Origin: Candidatus Delongbacteria bacterium
GTDB lineage: Bacteria; Delongbacteria; UBA4055
Assembly (NCBI GenBank): GCA_027858795.1
Contig: JAQICF010000220.1
Location: 1 to 13,903, forward strand
Reading direction: 5' to 3'
Length of the DNA: 13,903 nucleotides
Part shown: positions 1 through 7,168 of the stretch, piece after piece
Position numbering within the stretch: the stretch's first letter is position 1
Layout: each line of letters begins with the position of its first letter
Notes under the pieces: model-generated
The model's database searches: none
Told to the model about the DNA's origin: nothing
What the model saw: the letters and a program-made list of their open reading frames with translations, nothing else
Translations under genes and position numbers: made by a program

Positions 1-207
1 GTTGATATTCTTCCTAGTGAATTACCTAGAGAGGCTTCAGAGTTCTTCAGTCAGGCATTATTGCCGTTTATTCCTCAGATAGCCAGTGCAAATTTTGATG
101 TTCCGTTCGATGAGCTTGATCTACCAGCTCCTATAAAAAGAGCTCTAATACTCCAAAAGGGAAAGTTTACACCTGATTTTGAATATATGAAAAAATTCTT
201 AAAGTAA
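1..207 (+). CDS. C-terminal end of lysine-ketoglutarate reductase-like protein (partial)
   Basis: The window opens inside this gene; the last 68 codons are in frame 1 and end in TAA at 205-207. The visible segment contains DILPSELPREAS followed by FFSQALLPFIPQIA. This resembles the end of the lysine-ketoglutarate reductase (alanine dehydrogenase/PNT-like) half of the eukaryotic bifunctional AASS enzyme, which has a DNLPxxLPxEA segment in the same place. In that family the enzyme condenses lysine with 2-oxoglutarate to saccharopine using NAD(P)H. The next gene, 78 bases downstream on the same strand, is the saccharopine-oxidising half, so the two activities are separate proteins in one likely operon. 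The NAD-binding domain lies outside the window, so the assignment rests on the tail motif plus context. Confidence 0.72.
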   Translation, partial: VDILPSELPREASEFFSQALLPFIPQIASANFDVPFDELDLPAPIKRALILQKGKFTPDFEYMKKFLK

Positions 208-285
208 CTTGAACTTAAGTTTCTTAAAGGTAAAAATAAAGTAAAATTAAGTTAATTACGTTAAAATAAATGTGAGAAGAGTATA

Positions 286-1626
286 ATGAAAAAAGTACTA
301 ATACTTGGTGCCGGAATGGTATCAAAGCCAATGTTTGAATATTTGTTAAAAAAAGAAATTCAGATCACTGTAGCATCTAATACTCCTGAGAACAGTGAAA
401 AAGTTATTGGAAATAATCCTCTGGGTAAAAGCATCTACCTTGATATTGTTGAGGATAAGGAACTAATGGAAAAATTGATTTCTGAGCATGATCTGACTGT
501 TAGCCTTCTGCCATATGCTTTCCATGTTGAAGTTGCCAAGCTTTGTATAAAGCACAAAAAAAATATGGTAACAACTTCTTATGTTAAACCTGAGATGCAT
601 GATCTTGATCAGCAAGCCAAAGACGCAGGAATAATAATCCTGAATGAACTGGGTGTTGACCCCGGGATTGATCACATGTCTGCAATGAGGATTATTGATC
701 ACATCCATGATAAAGGTGGAAAAGTAGAAGAGTTTTATTCTATCACTGGGGCGATAGTTGCACCTGAAGTAGAGAAAAATCCTTTCAATTACAAATTCAC
801 TTGGGCTCCAAAAGGTGTTGTAATGGCTGGAAATAATGATGGAAAATTTTTATGGAAAGGTAAAGAAAAGTATGTTCCAACAGAAGATCTTTTTAAAGAT
901 CCTTTCTCTATTAACTTCCCTGATGTAGGTAAACTTTTCGTATATCCAAACAGAGACTCATTACCTTACATTGATCTTTATGGCATTCCTGAAGCTAAGT
1001 CTATTTTTAGAGGTACTTTTAGGTATGATCGATGGTGCGAGAATTTAGATGCAATGAAGAAATGTGACTTACTTTCTTACGATAAGATGAACCTTAGTGG
1101 AAAAAGTTATGCTGATTTGTTGGCAGTAAAGATCGGTGCTGACAACTCAGAAGATATTCGCAATAAAACAGCTGATTTTCTAAATATTTCTGCTGAAAAC
1201 AGAATCCTTGACGCTTTTGAATGGGTCGGCCTTTTCAGTGATAACTCAATTGGTAAGGAAGAAGATTCTCCATTCGAAGTTGTTTCAGATATTATGATAG
1301 CAAAAATGATCGTTGGTGAAACAGAGAGAGATATGGTAGCTATGCAGCATACATTCTTAGCTTCTTATCCTGATGGTAAAAGAGAAGTTATTAAATCAAG
1401 GTTGCTTGATTTTGGATCTCTTCAAACTGATACCTCAATTGCCAGAACTGTCGCCCTTCCAGCAGCAGTTGGTGTAAGAATGATACTTGAAGGTAAGATA
1501 GTCGTTAAAGGTGTTCATATCCCTGTTATACCAAATATCTATAATTCGATACTTGATGCTCTTGAAGAAATGGATATTAAGATGATAGAGGAATACGGTT
1601 TGCCTGAATCTGAGAATATTCAATAG
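286..1626 (+). CDS. Saccharopine dehydrogenase (AASS/Lys9 type)
   Basis: This 446-residue cytosolic enzyme is expected to split saccharopine oxidatively into glutamate and 2-aminoadipate semialdehyde, or catalyse the reverse. The N-terminus is a Rossmann fold with the dinucleotide motif GAGMVSKP at residues 8-15. The family signature ELGVDPGIDHM is at 121-131. NPFNYKFTWAPKGV (165-178), PNRDSLPYIDLYGI (221-234) and FRGTFRYDRWCE (241-252) match the substrate-domain blocks of fungal Lys9 and the C-terminal half of animal AASS. The length is close to fungal Lys9. The ATG at 286 follows a purine-rich GAGAAGAG, and the Rossmann strand starts immediately, so this start is sound. It sits behind a lysine-ketoglutarate reductase-like gene and in front of a terminator, which points to lysine breakdown. 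The direction in vivo cannot be read from sequence. Confidence 0.93.
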   Translation: MKKVLILGAGMVSKPMFEYLLKKEIQITVASNTPENSEKVIGNNPLGKSIYLDIVEDKELMEKLISEHDLTVSLLPYAFHVEVAKLCIKHKKNMVTTSYVKPEMHDLDQQAKDAGIIILNELGVDPGIDHMSAMRIIDHIHDKGGKVEEFYSITGAIVAPEVEKNPFNYKFTWAPKGVVMAGNNDGKFLWKGKEKYVPTEDLFKDPFSINFPDVGKLFVYPNRDSLPYIDLYGIPEAKSIFRGTFRYDRWCENLDAMKKCDLLSYDKMNLSGKSYADLLAVKIGADNSEDIRNKTADFLNISAENRILDAFEWVGLFSDNSIGKEEDSPFEVVSDIMIAKMIVGETERDMVAMQHTFLASYPDGKREVIKSRLLDFGSLQTDTSIARTVALPAAVGVRMILEGKIVVKGVHIPVIPNIYNSILDALEEMDIKMIEEYGLPESENIQ

Positions 1627-1671
1627 ATTCGCACTGAAGTTCTCGAAGTGAAGACAGCTTTTTAAGAAATT

Positions 1672-1699
1672 GGGCGAAAATAAATTTCGCCCTTTTTTT
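1672..1699 (+). terminator. Rho-independent terminator after saccharopine dehydrogenase
   Basis: A perfect 8-bp stem GGGCGAAA / TTTCGCCC (1672-1679 with 1685-1692) with a 5-base loop ATAAA is followed directly by seven T (1693-1699). It lies 45 bases after the saccharopine dehydrogenase stop, ends the lysine operon, and separates it from the rRNA methyltransferase gene that starts at 1735. Confidence 0.93.
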
Positions 1700-1734
1700 A
1701 TTATTTCAATTTTATATACTATGGGACAAAACAA

Positions 1735-2988
1735 ATGCCAATTAAAAAAAATACCCACATTGATATTCTTGTTACAGAATTTAACGAAAAAGGTGAAGCT
1801 GTTTCATATCATGATAATATTAAAATTATCACGAACGGACTTCTCCCAGGTGAAAAAGCAACAGTTAAGATAATTAAACCTGGAATAAATGTAGGATTTG
1901 CAAGAATAGTTGAGATTTTAAAAGAGAATAAGTCCCGGGTTACTCCAAAATGCGATAATGTTTCTTGTACCGGTTGTACTTTATTAAATGCTGAATACTC
2001 ATATCAGCTTGAGATTAAAAAAAATATACTAGCTAATTTGTATGGTCGAGAGATCACTATTATCAATTCCGGTCAATATGCTTATCGCAATAAAGCTGTG
2101 CTTCCAATAGGTAGGAGAAACGGTGAGATAGTAATTGGAATTTATAGAAAAAATTCACATGACATCATTGACTACAAACACAATTGTGTCGTCCTAAATA
2201 ATGGAATGAACGAGGTAATATTTAAAATTAAAGACCTTATTGATAATATTCCCGACAAAATTTTACCAGAGCATCTTTTTATTCGTGGAGAAAAATATGG
2301 ATTTCAAGTGGGATTAATTGTAAAAGAATCATCAGCCCCGATCGAAAGAATTCTTAACAATCTTTTCAAAAGAAATGATGATATAACTTCAGTCTTTTAC
2401 TCGATCAGTTCGGGAACAAACTCTTTGGCAATTAATGATCCGGTTTTCTTGAATGGTGATAAATTCGTTAAACTTTCAACAGCGAAAGGGAGTTACAAAG
2501 TCTCCCCTTCTGCATTTTTTCAGGCTAATATTCCAATTCTGAATAAAATTCTCGAAAATATCGAAGAAATTATTTCTCAAACCAAACCAAAGAGAATTCT
2601 AGATTTATATTCTGGTTGTGGTGTTCTGTCAGATATTCAGGGAATTGATAGAACTTGCGCAGAAATAAATTCATCAGCTTTTGAATATATTGAAGATAAC
2701 AGGTCTAAGCTCATCACATCTGACATTGCTGTATTATCTAAAGAGATCGGGGAAGGTGGGTATGATATGATAATCGTAGATCCGCCAAGAAAGGGTATCG
2801 ATAAAACTTCGATCGATGCAATTAACGAATCGAATGCTACTACGATCATTTATCTTGCTTGTGATCCAAAAACTCAGAAACGAGATATTGATCTGCTTAC
2901 GAATTACGATATTCAGGATTTAAAAGGGTTTGACATGTTCCCAAACACAATGCATATAGAAACGATCGCAGTTTTAAAAAGGAAATAA
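1735..2988 (+). CDS. 23S rRNA (uracil-5-)-methyltransferase, RlmD/TrmA family with Fe-S cluster
   Basis: This 417-residue SAM-dependent RNA m5U methyltransferase has three parts. A TRAM RNA-binding domain covers about residues 6-62. An iron-sulphur cysteine set follows: C73-x4-C78-x2-C81 plus C151, the RumA/RlmD arrangement. The Rossmann methyltransferase domain has SPSAFFQAN with Q263, motif I LDLYSGCG (289-296), DPPRKG at 349-354, the nucleophile C376 in YLACDPKT, and E409 in MHIET as the usual base. All catalytic residues are present. The stretch between motif I and the next acidic position (about E310) looks a few residues shorter than usual, but no frame break is visible. The substrate (U1939, U747 or tRNA U54) cannot be decided here; the Fe-S cysteines favour 23S rRNA. 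The ATG at 1735 has only a weak GGGA upstream. The gene converges on the next one with a 9-base gap. Confidence 0.9.
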   Translation: MPIKKNTHIDILVTEFNEKGEAVSYHDNIKIITNGLLPGEKATVKIIKPGINVGFARIVEILKENKSRVTPKCDNVSCTGCTLLNAEYSYQLEIKKNILANLYGREITIINSGQYAYRNKAVLPIGRRNGEIVIGIYRKNSHDIIDYKHNCVVLNNGMNEVIFKIKDLIDNIPDKILPEHLFIRGEKYGFQVGLIVKESSAPIERILNNLFKRNDDITSVFYSISSGTNSLAINDPVFLNGDKFVKLSTAKGSYKVSPSAFFQANIPILNKILENIEEIISQTKPKRILDLYSGCGVLSDIQGIDRTCAEINSSAFEYIEDNRSKLITSDIAVLSKEIGEGGYDMIIVDPPRKGIDKTSIDAINESNATTIIYLACDPKTQKRDIDLLTNYDIQDLKGFDMFPNTMHIETIAVLKRK

Positions 2989-2997
2989 ATATCACTT

Positions 2998-4053
2998 TTA
3001 TTGATTTTTCAGAACCCAAAGCTCTACCATTTCTTTGTCACGCCAGTTTTGATCTCTCTTAGTCTTAGTAGATGCAGAACCGACCTTCTTCTGTATAAAT
3101 TCTTCCTTTTCAAATCTTTCTTCACTAGACAACTCAAACTCTATTGGATGCTTATCTGTTGCTTGTGAAATTTGTGCTAAATTTGAAAATATTAAAACTA
3201 TCTTGCCATCAGGTGCTAGATGTTTCTTAGCTTCAGCAAAAAAACGGGGAAAAAGTTCATCATCATAATAAATGGCTTGATCTATTCCTGACAATTTATG
3301 AGTAGCTGGGATCCATGGAGGATTAAAGACGATCAGGTCTGCTTTTATATCAATATCTGCAAATAGATCTCCATAGATTAGATTCATCTGAGGAAATGAA
3401 TATTTTGTTTTTTGAAATTCACTTAATCCGATTATTGAGTTCGGATTTGTATCTGTTCCATATACTTTTTTAAAACCATGATTTAATAGTGAAAATGAAA
3501 GGATCCCGCTACCTACCCCAATATCAAAAGCTGATCGCTTCTTTCCTCTGTATTGTTTCAGCCACGAATCAAAAAGTTCCAAATGTTCAAATCGTGTTGG
3601 AAAATATGTTCCGAAAAATGGATATATTTTTCTGTTTAAAATTGGGATCAAAATACCTTTTTCATACCATTGCCAAGCACTGTTTAAACCCTGTATTTGT
3701 GGGAAGGGTAATAAAAATTCATTTAAATCCGGATATAATATCTTCAACCAACCTATTTCAGGTGATTTCTTCACGATTAACTTATTGTTTCTCACAAATA
3801 ACAATAATCGTTGTGACAGTTCTTGATACACAGATCGTAAGTCACGCTGTCCATTGAAAGATCGATCAGAATATTTCTTTTCTAAGAATGTTTTAAGTTC
3901 TTTTAATATTAAAAGTCCACTGCTATAAAGATCTTCTATTAAAACATAGTTACCATCAACTAACCCGTCTATAGCAATTCGAGGGTCCATTTTATTTTTA
4001 TATGGTACAACATCAATATCTGAAATAATTGGTAAAGGACGAGCAGCTTTCAC
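2998..4053 (-). CDS. Class I SAM-dependent methyltransferase with NPPW motif
   Basis: I do not recognise a named family, but the methyltransferase fold is clear. Counting from the GTG at 4053, motif I is FDIGVGSG (176-183), the acidic residue ending strand 2 is D201 in YGTDTNPNS, and motif IV is FNPPWIPA (243-250). NPPY/NPPW is the signature of enzymes that methylate a planar nitrogen, such as the glutamine of release factors (HemK/PrmC), or a nucleobase in RNA or DNA. The N-terminal 150 residues are unlike PrmC and could be the substrate domain. The start is uncertain. The frame stays open 48 bases further upstream to an ATT codon at 4101-4099 behind a good SD, adding the plausible strand SSGLVFTISGRE; the first stop in frame is at 4125-4123. 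The gene follows a TPR gene on the same strand and ends 9 bases from the convergent rRNA methyltransferase. Confidence 0.78.
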   Translation of the reverse strand: MKAARPLPIISDIDVVPYKNKMDPRIAIDGLVDGNYVLIEDLYSSGLLILKELKTFLEKKYSDRSFNGQRDLRSVYQELSQRLLLFVRNNKLIVKKSPEIGWLKILYPDLNEFLLPFPQIQGLNSAWQWYEKGILIPILNRKIYPFFGTYFPTRFEHLELFDSWLKQYRGKKRSAFDIGVGSGILSFSLLNHGFKKVYGTDTNPNSIIGLSEFQKTKYSFPQMNLIYGDLFADIDIKADLIVFNPPWIPATHKLSGIDQAIYYDDELFPRFFAEAKKHLAPDGKIVLIFSNLAQISQATDKHPIEFELSSEERFEKEEFIQKKVGSASTKTKRDQNWRDKEMVELWVLKNQ

Positions 4054-4098
4054 TTCTCGACCTGAAATTGTAAATACTAATCCTGAACTGTTTTTGAT

Positions 4099-4110
4099 AA
4101 TGCTTTCCTC
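4099..4110 (-). promoter_or_regulatory. SD with candidate ATT start for the methyltransferase gene
   Basis: On the minus strand GAGGAAAGC (4110-4102) is followed by ATT ATC. The ATT (4101-4099) is in frame with the methyltransferase and 4 bases after GAGGA. No ATG, and no GTG or TTG other than the annotated GTG at 4053, exists between the in-frame stop at 4125-4123 and that GTG. The GTG itself has only AGG seven bases upstream. Either the gene starts at the GTG, or it uses the rare ATT codon known from infC. Confidence 0.45.
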
Positions 4111-4122
4111 TTTTAGAAGTTT

Positions 4123-4191
4123 TTATTCAGGAGTATATCCCATTTCTTTCAATTTGGCTAATACTTCCTCATATACAGTATTTACCTTGAC
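4123..4191 (-). pseudogene. Remnant C-terminal tail of a second TPR gene
   Basis: Between the TPR gene stop (4184-4182) and the methyltransferase, one minus-strand frame reads TVYEEVLAKLKEMGYTPE and then TAA (4125-4123). This mirrors the C-terminus of the intact upstream TPR protein, EVKEKLKELGYESR and stop. The two tails share the KLKE-GY core, but matching codons differ at silent third positions (GTC/GTA, GGT/GGA). The copies therefore look diverged at protein level rather than freshly duplicated. The frame is closed upstream by TGA at 4194-4192 and has no start, so it cannot be an independent gene. The simplest reading is that a neighbouring TPR paralogue was lost by deletion, leaving about 20 codons. 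Confidence 0.55.
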
Positions 4192-5456
4192 TCATAACCC
4201 AATTCTTTCAACTTCTCTTTGACTTCAGCAACATCTTCTTCGTCGTCAATAAGGCTCAAATATTTGTTGTAATACTCTGCAGCTTTTTTATTCTGACTTA
4301 GTTCTTTATATGCATCTCCGAGACCTTCGTATGTGTAGCTATAGTTGGGATTCATTTCAACAGCCTTTTCAAAGTCAGCAATTGCAGCTTCATAATCTTC
4401 TAAATTATAATACGACAAACCTCTAAAATAAAAGCCATGAACCTCTTCTTCAGGTTCAATTGAAACTGCTTTTAGAAAATCATTATTTGCGGCTGCTGTT
4501 TTACTAAGCTCTTTATTTGCTTTACCTCTAAAATAATATAAAAAATTATATTCATTGTTTTGTTCCTTACTAAACTCAATTGCTTTTGTATAATACTCTT
4601 CGGCTTTTTTGTAATTCTCATATCCATACAAATTTATGTGACCATAATAATTGTATGCTATCATATTTTTGGGATCTAATTCAATAACTTTGTCTAAGTA
4701 TGGTACAGATTCATCATATTTTTCTAATTGCATTAGTGCTCCAGCTGCTTTCCAATATCCGAGAGTACTATCAGGTTCTAATTCAATAAATTTTTTGTAA
4801 TTCTGTAATGATGCTTCAAAATCCAATAATACATCATAAACATAACCGAGATTTTCATAAAGATCAGCTTTTTTAAAACCTAGTTCTTCGGCTTTGTTAA
4901 AATCTTTAAGGGCTGCTTCGTATTTATTCAATTGTTTATAAGACCATCCTCGACGAGCATGTACTTCCGCAATATTATGATTATACTCAATACATTTATT
5001 AAAATCACTAATCGCTTTTTTATATTCACCTTTACCATTATAAGCTCTACCTCGATAATAATATACTATATCTACATTGGGATTCATGCTAATAGAAACA
5101 TTAAATTCTTCAATCGCTTTCTCATTCTTTCCCTTATCTAAAAAATAAATCCCCCTGAGTGCGAAGGCTTCGAAGTCATTTGGATTTAATTCTATTGCTT
5201 TATCAAAATCAAGCAATGCTACTTGATAATTCCCTAATTGATAATTATTCCAACCTCTTCGAATATATGATGTAGCAAAAGTTGAATCTATCTCAATAGC
5301 TTTCGTGTAAACAGTAATTGCTTCATTATAATCATCAAAATTTGTACTTATATATTGATACTTAATGTACATTTTGGCTCGCAATCTAGGACTTGAGAAC
5401 ACTACAACTAAACAAATAATTACTAAGGCTAATACAACTATCAATACCTTTTTCAT
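4182..5456 (-). CDS. Membrane-anchored TPR-repeat protein
   Basis: This 424-residue protein starts with a short basic stretch and one hydrophobic segment (about residues 4-20), most likely an uncleaved anchor since no cysteine lipobox or clear cleavage site follows. About ten tetratricopeptide repeats of 34 residues run from residue 60 to 407, with units starting near 60, 94, 128, 162, 196, 230, 264, 303, 340 and 374. Typical repeat signatures are YQLGNYQVALLDFDKAIELNPN and YNLEDYEAAIADFEKAVEMNPN. A charged tail closes the protein. TPR solenoids bind protein partners; no catalytic domain is visible and the partner is unknown. The ATG at 5456 has a strong SD, TGAGGTAAT, and a near-consensus promoter is directly upstream, so it is probably its own transcription unit that may read into the methyltransferase gene. 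Confidence 0.9.
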   Translation of the reverse strand: MKKVLIVVLALVIICLVVVFSSPRLRAKMYIKYQYISTNFDDYNEAITVYTKAIEIDSTFATSYIRRGWNNYQLGNYQVALLDFDKAIELNPNDFEAFALRGIYFLDKGKNEKAIEEFNVSISMNPNVDIVYYYRGRAYNGKGEYKKAISDFNKCIEYNHNIAEVHARRGWSYKQLNKYEAALKDFNKAEELGFKKADLYENLGYVYDVLLDFEASLQNYKKFIELEPDSTLGYWKAAGALMQLEKYDESVPYLDKVIELDPKNMIAYNYYGHINLYGYENYKKAEEYYTKAIEFSKEQNNEYNFLYYFRGKANKELSKTAAANNDFLKAVSIEPEEEVHGFYFRGLSYYNLEDYEAAIADFEKAVEMNPNYSYTYEGLGDAYKELSQNKKAAEYYNKYLSLIDDEEDVAEVKEKLKELGYESR

Positions 5457-5494
5457 CTTATTACCTCATATTTATTTTTTCTGCTTGTTGATTA

Positions 5495-5523
5495 AATATA
5501 GCCACATAATTGACATTTGTCAA
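5495..5523 (-). promoter_or_regulatory. Near-consensus sigma-70 promoter of the TPR gene
   Basis: On the minus strand TTGACA (5523-5518) is followed by exactly 17 bases and TATATT (5500-5495), six of six and five of six matches to the E. coli consensus. The -10 box is about 38 bases before the ATG at 5456, leaving a short leader that holds the SD GAGGTAA. The Bacteroidota-type -7 box (TAnnTTTG) is absent. Confidence 0.75.
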
Positions 5524-5524
5524 T
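5509..5524. repeat. 7-2-7 inverted repeat over the -35 box
   Basis: ATTGACA, TT, TGTCAAT is a perfect inverted repeat with 7-base arms that covers the -35 hexamer of the TPR promoter. It lies 11 bases before the end of the DUF3943 gene on the downstream side. A dimeric repressor could bind here, or the symmetry may be partly a by-product of the TTGACA hexamer. Confidence 0.45.
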
Positions 5525-5535
5525 ACTTATTTTTA

Positions 5536-6903
5536 CTAGTACCAATTGTAAGTCAACATTCCTCTAATCTCATGATTAAACACCTGTACATCTGGGAATG
5601 ATAAATATATACCTTCTCTATCGTAAAACACATACGAAGCCGCAAGACCTATACCTTTATAGATATCCTTCTGGATCTCAAATCTACCTACACCTACAGA
5701 TTCAATACCAATTGCACCAGATAGTGTCCTAATCCAAAATCTGTCAATTTTTATTGAGATCTTCGCAAAGTCATCTTTATAGAAATAGAATCCCGTTTTT
5801 ACAATTGCTCCGGGACCTAAATTATAATCCCTTTCAACTTCAACGTAATATTCTGTACTTGCTCCACCTAAAGCGATCAATCCTATCTGGTGATAGTGTA
5901 GAAAATGCCAATCTGTAAAGAATACTCTTTCAGCCATGAACTCTAATCCAAAACTGCTTGCTGCTATCTTATAGGTTTGACTTGTTAAATAATCAAAATT
6001 TTGAATTAAACCAAAAATACTATGAGCATTCTTTTCTGAACCAAGATTCTTCTTCCAGATCAATCCCCTTGCCATTACATTTCCGACAATATCTTTCTTA
6101 AATGAAAATCCAAAATTTAAAGAAAAATTATCGAAAGGCTTTTTTGAAGTGAATGGATCACCATAAACCATTTGAAAATTGTAGTTCGCGAATGGTACAC
6201 TTGTTGTGGAATCTGCTTTATCTTCATCAATTCCTTTTGAATGTAAAAGAGAGTATATTTGTTTTTCTGATGAAATTTCGAATTTGATTTTCTTTTTTAT
6301 ATTTTTTTTTTCTTTGGAACTTATCGTAAACATACGACCATCAATTAAACGATGTACACCTTTCATAGGATTAATTATAAATGCACCTGCTTCTCTGGCA
6401 AATCTAATCATTCCAACAGAAGAGTTATCTAAGACTTTATTTGATAATCTAGCCGTAATTTCTCCGAGCATAGCTCCACCAAGGGTTGTAGTTATCAAGT
6501 CATTGATCGCAGGTCTCTCGTTTTCCATAAAATATTCCCATTGAATGCTGCCAAATGCAGTAAATACAAGACTTTCAAAATAATTATGTCCATATTGTCG
6601 AGCTACGGTATAATAAAGCTTTCCTTGATAAGGATGCCCAATTTGGTTTACCGTAAAATTATCAGCATCCCATACCCATGGGTTTAGTAAATTAGTTTCA
6701 ATAGTTTTAAAACTGATCTTACCATAATCAACATCCCTGATATATCTGTTAGTTGCTGCAATTCCACAGTTTAACGCAAATATTTGACCTATCGGTTTAA
6801 GATAGTTCTTCGTCTGAGATTCTTCTGACGTTACAAGTTGACCGTTAACTGTCATTAGAAGAACAAATAATAACGTGAATAATGTGAATATTTTTTTAGA
6901 CAT
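5536..6903 (-). CDS. Exported DUF3943-family protein
   Basis: The protein has 455 residues. It has a signal peptide (basic MSKK, hydrophobic core about 5-18, likely cut near VNG-Q at 20-22). The conserved core NPWVWDADNFTVNQIGHPYQG, split here as NPWVWDADNF (74-83) and NQIGHPYQG (86-94), precedes QWEYFMENERPAINDLI (121-137) and LGGAMLGE (141-148). This is the pattern I associate with DUF3943. The C-terminal half (from about 225) is rich in alternating aromatic strands and ends in NWY, which fits an outer-membrane beta-barrel. The family function is unknown; histidine and asparagine residues in the core are suggestive of a binding or catalytic site, but that is inference. The ATG at 6903 is preceded by TTAGGGTTATT, a weak SD. 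Confidence 0.82.
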   Translation of the reverse strand: MSKKIFTLFTLLFVLLMTVNGQLVTSEESQTKNYLKPIGQIFALNCGIAATNRYIRDVDYGKISFKTIETNLLNPWVWDADNFTVNQIGHPYQGKLYYTVARQYGHNYFESLVFTAFGSIQWEYFMENERPAINDLITTTLGGAMLGEITARLSNKVLDNSSVGMIRFAREAGAFIINPMKGVHRLIDGRMFTISSKEKKNIKKKIKFEISSEKQIYSLLHSKGIDEDKADSTTSVPFANYNFQMVYGDPFTSKKPFDNFSLNFGFSFKKDIVGNVMARGLIWKKNLGSEKNAHSIFGLIQNFDYLTSQTYKIAASSFGLEFMAERVFFTDWHFLHYHQIGLIALGGASTEYYVEVERDYNLGPGAIVKTGFYFYKDDFAKISIKIDRFWIRTLSGAIGIESVGVGRFEIQKDIYKGIGLAASYVFYDREGIYLSFPDVQVFNHEIRGMLTYNWY

Positions 6904-6922
6904 AATAACCCTAATTAAATTT

Positions 6923-6982
6923 AAGTGATAAATCTAAAACTTATATCCACATTTTACAAACAATATATTATCACTTATCACT
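6923..6982. promoter_or_regulatory. Three AGTGATAA boxes upstream of the DUF3943 gene
   Basis: AAGTGATAA (6923-6931) is matched by its reverse complement TTATCACTT at 6968-6976, a perfect 9-base inverted pair 36 bases apart. A second copy, TTATCACT (6975-6982), follows in tandem and overlaps by one T. The boxes lie 20-80 bases before the ATG of the minus-strand DUF3943 gene, where a promoter should be. They could be operator half-sites, or a hairpin in the leader. Confidence 0.35.
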
Positions 6983-7028
6983 ACCCTATTATTTGTTTCG
7001 TTCTGAGTCCGCAATAATAACGAATTCC

Positions 7029-7040
7029 TGCGTTCCCTAC
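7029..7040 (+). repeat. Half of a palindromic GTAGGG-ACGCA repeat element
   Basis: TGCGTTCCCTAC at 7029-7040 matches the right arm of the palindrome at 9446-9473 (TGCGTCCCCTAC) at 11 of 12 bases. The expected left arm is not recognisable; only the central GAATTC remains. A nearby 6-base pair AGTCCG (7006-7011) / CGGACT (7040-7045) flanks it. It looks like a decayed copy of a dispersed intergenic palindrome. Confidence 0.4.
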
Positions 7041-7043
7041 GGA

Positions 7044-7106
7044 CTTATACCTCATACCTTATACTCTATACTTCATACCTTATACCTTATACCTAACACC
7101 TAAAAA
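7044..7106. repeat. Heptanucleotide tandem array, consensus CTTATAC
   Basis: Nine consecutive 7-base units run without a gap: CTTATAC, CTCATAC, CTTATAC, TCTATAC, TTCATAC, CTTATAC, CTTATAC, CTAACAC, CTAAAAA. Four are identical, and the last two are progressively degraded. The array sits in the divergent spacer between the DUF3943 and CysZ-like genes and ends just before the candidate promoter of the latter. There is no coding frame through it. Confidence 0.85.
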
Positions 7107-7111
7107 ATCCC

Positions 7112-7140
7112 TTGCATAATCAAAACTTTGAATATAAAAT
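7112..7140 (+). promoter_or_regulatory. Candidate promoter of the CysZ-like gene
   Basis: TTGCAT (7112-7117), a 17-base spacer and TAAAAT (7135-7140) lie 28 bases before the ATG at 7169. The -10 box matches five of six positions; the -35 box matches only its TTG. The DNA between is A-rich and followed directly by the SD GAGGAAATA. Confidence 0.4.
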
Positions 7141-7168
7141 ATAGTACAAACAAAAAAACGAGGAAATA

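Noticed and set aside
212..221. Palindrome AACTTAAGTT after the lysine-ketoglutarate reductase gene
   Set aside because: It is a 10-base AT-rich palindrome with no loop and no T-run; it is expected by chance here and is not a terminator.
3489..3857. Plus-strand open frame of about 120 codons inside the methyltransferase gene
   Set aside because: It is antisense to a gene with clear SAM-binding motifs, has low-complexity composition and no SD; the same holds for other antisense frames such as 6206-6544, 1435-1758 and 11676-12077.
4182..4194. Frameshift at the end of the TPR gene that would join the second tail to it
   Set aside because: The TPR protein already has its own complete tail and stop; joining would give two consecutive copies of the same ending. 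A lost paralogue explains it better.
7044..7106. CRISPR-like array
   Set aside because: Units are 7 bases with no spacers, so it is a simple tandem repeat.
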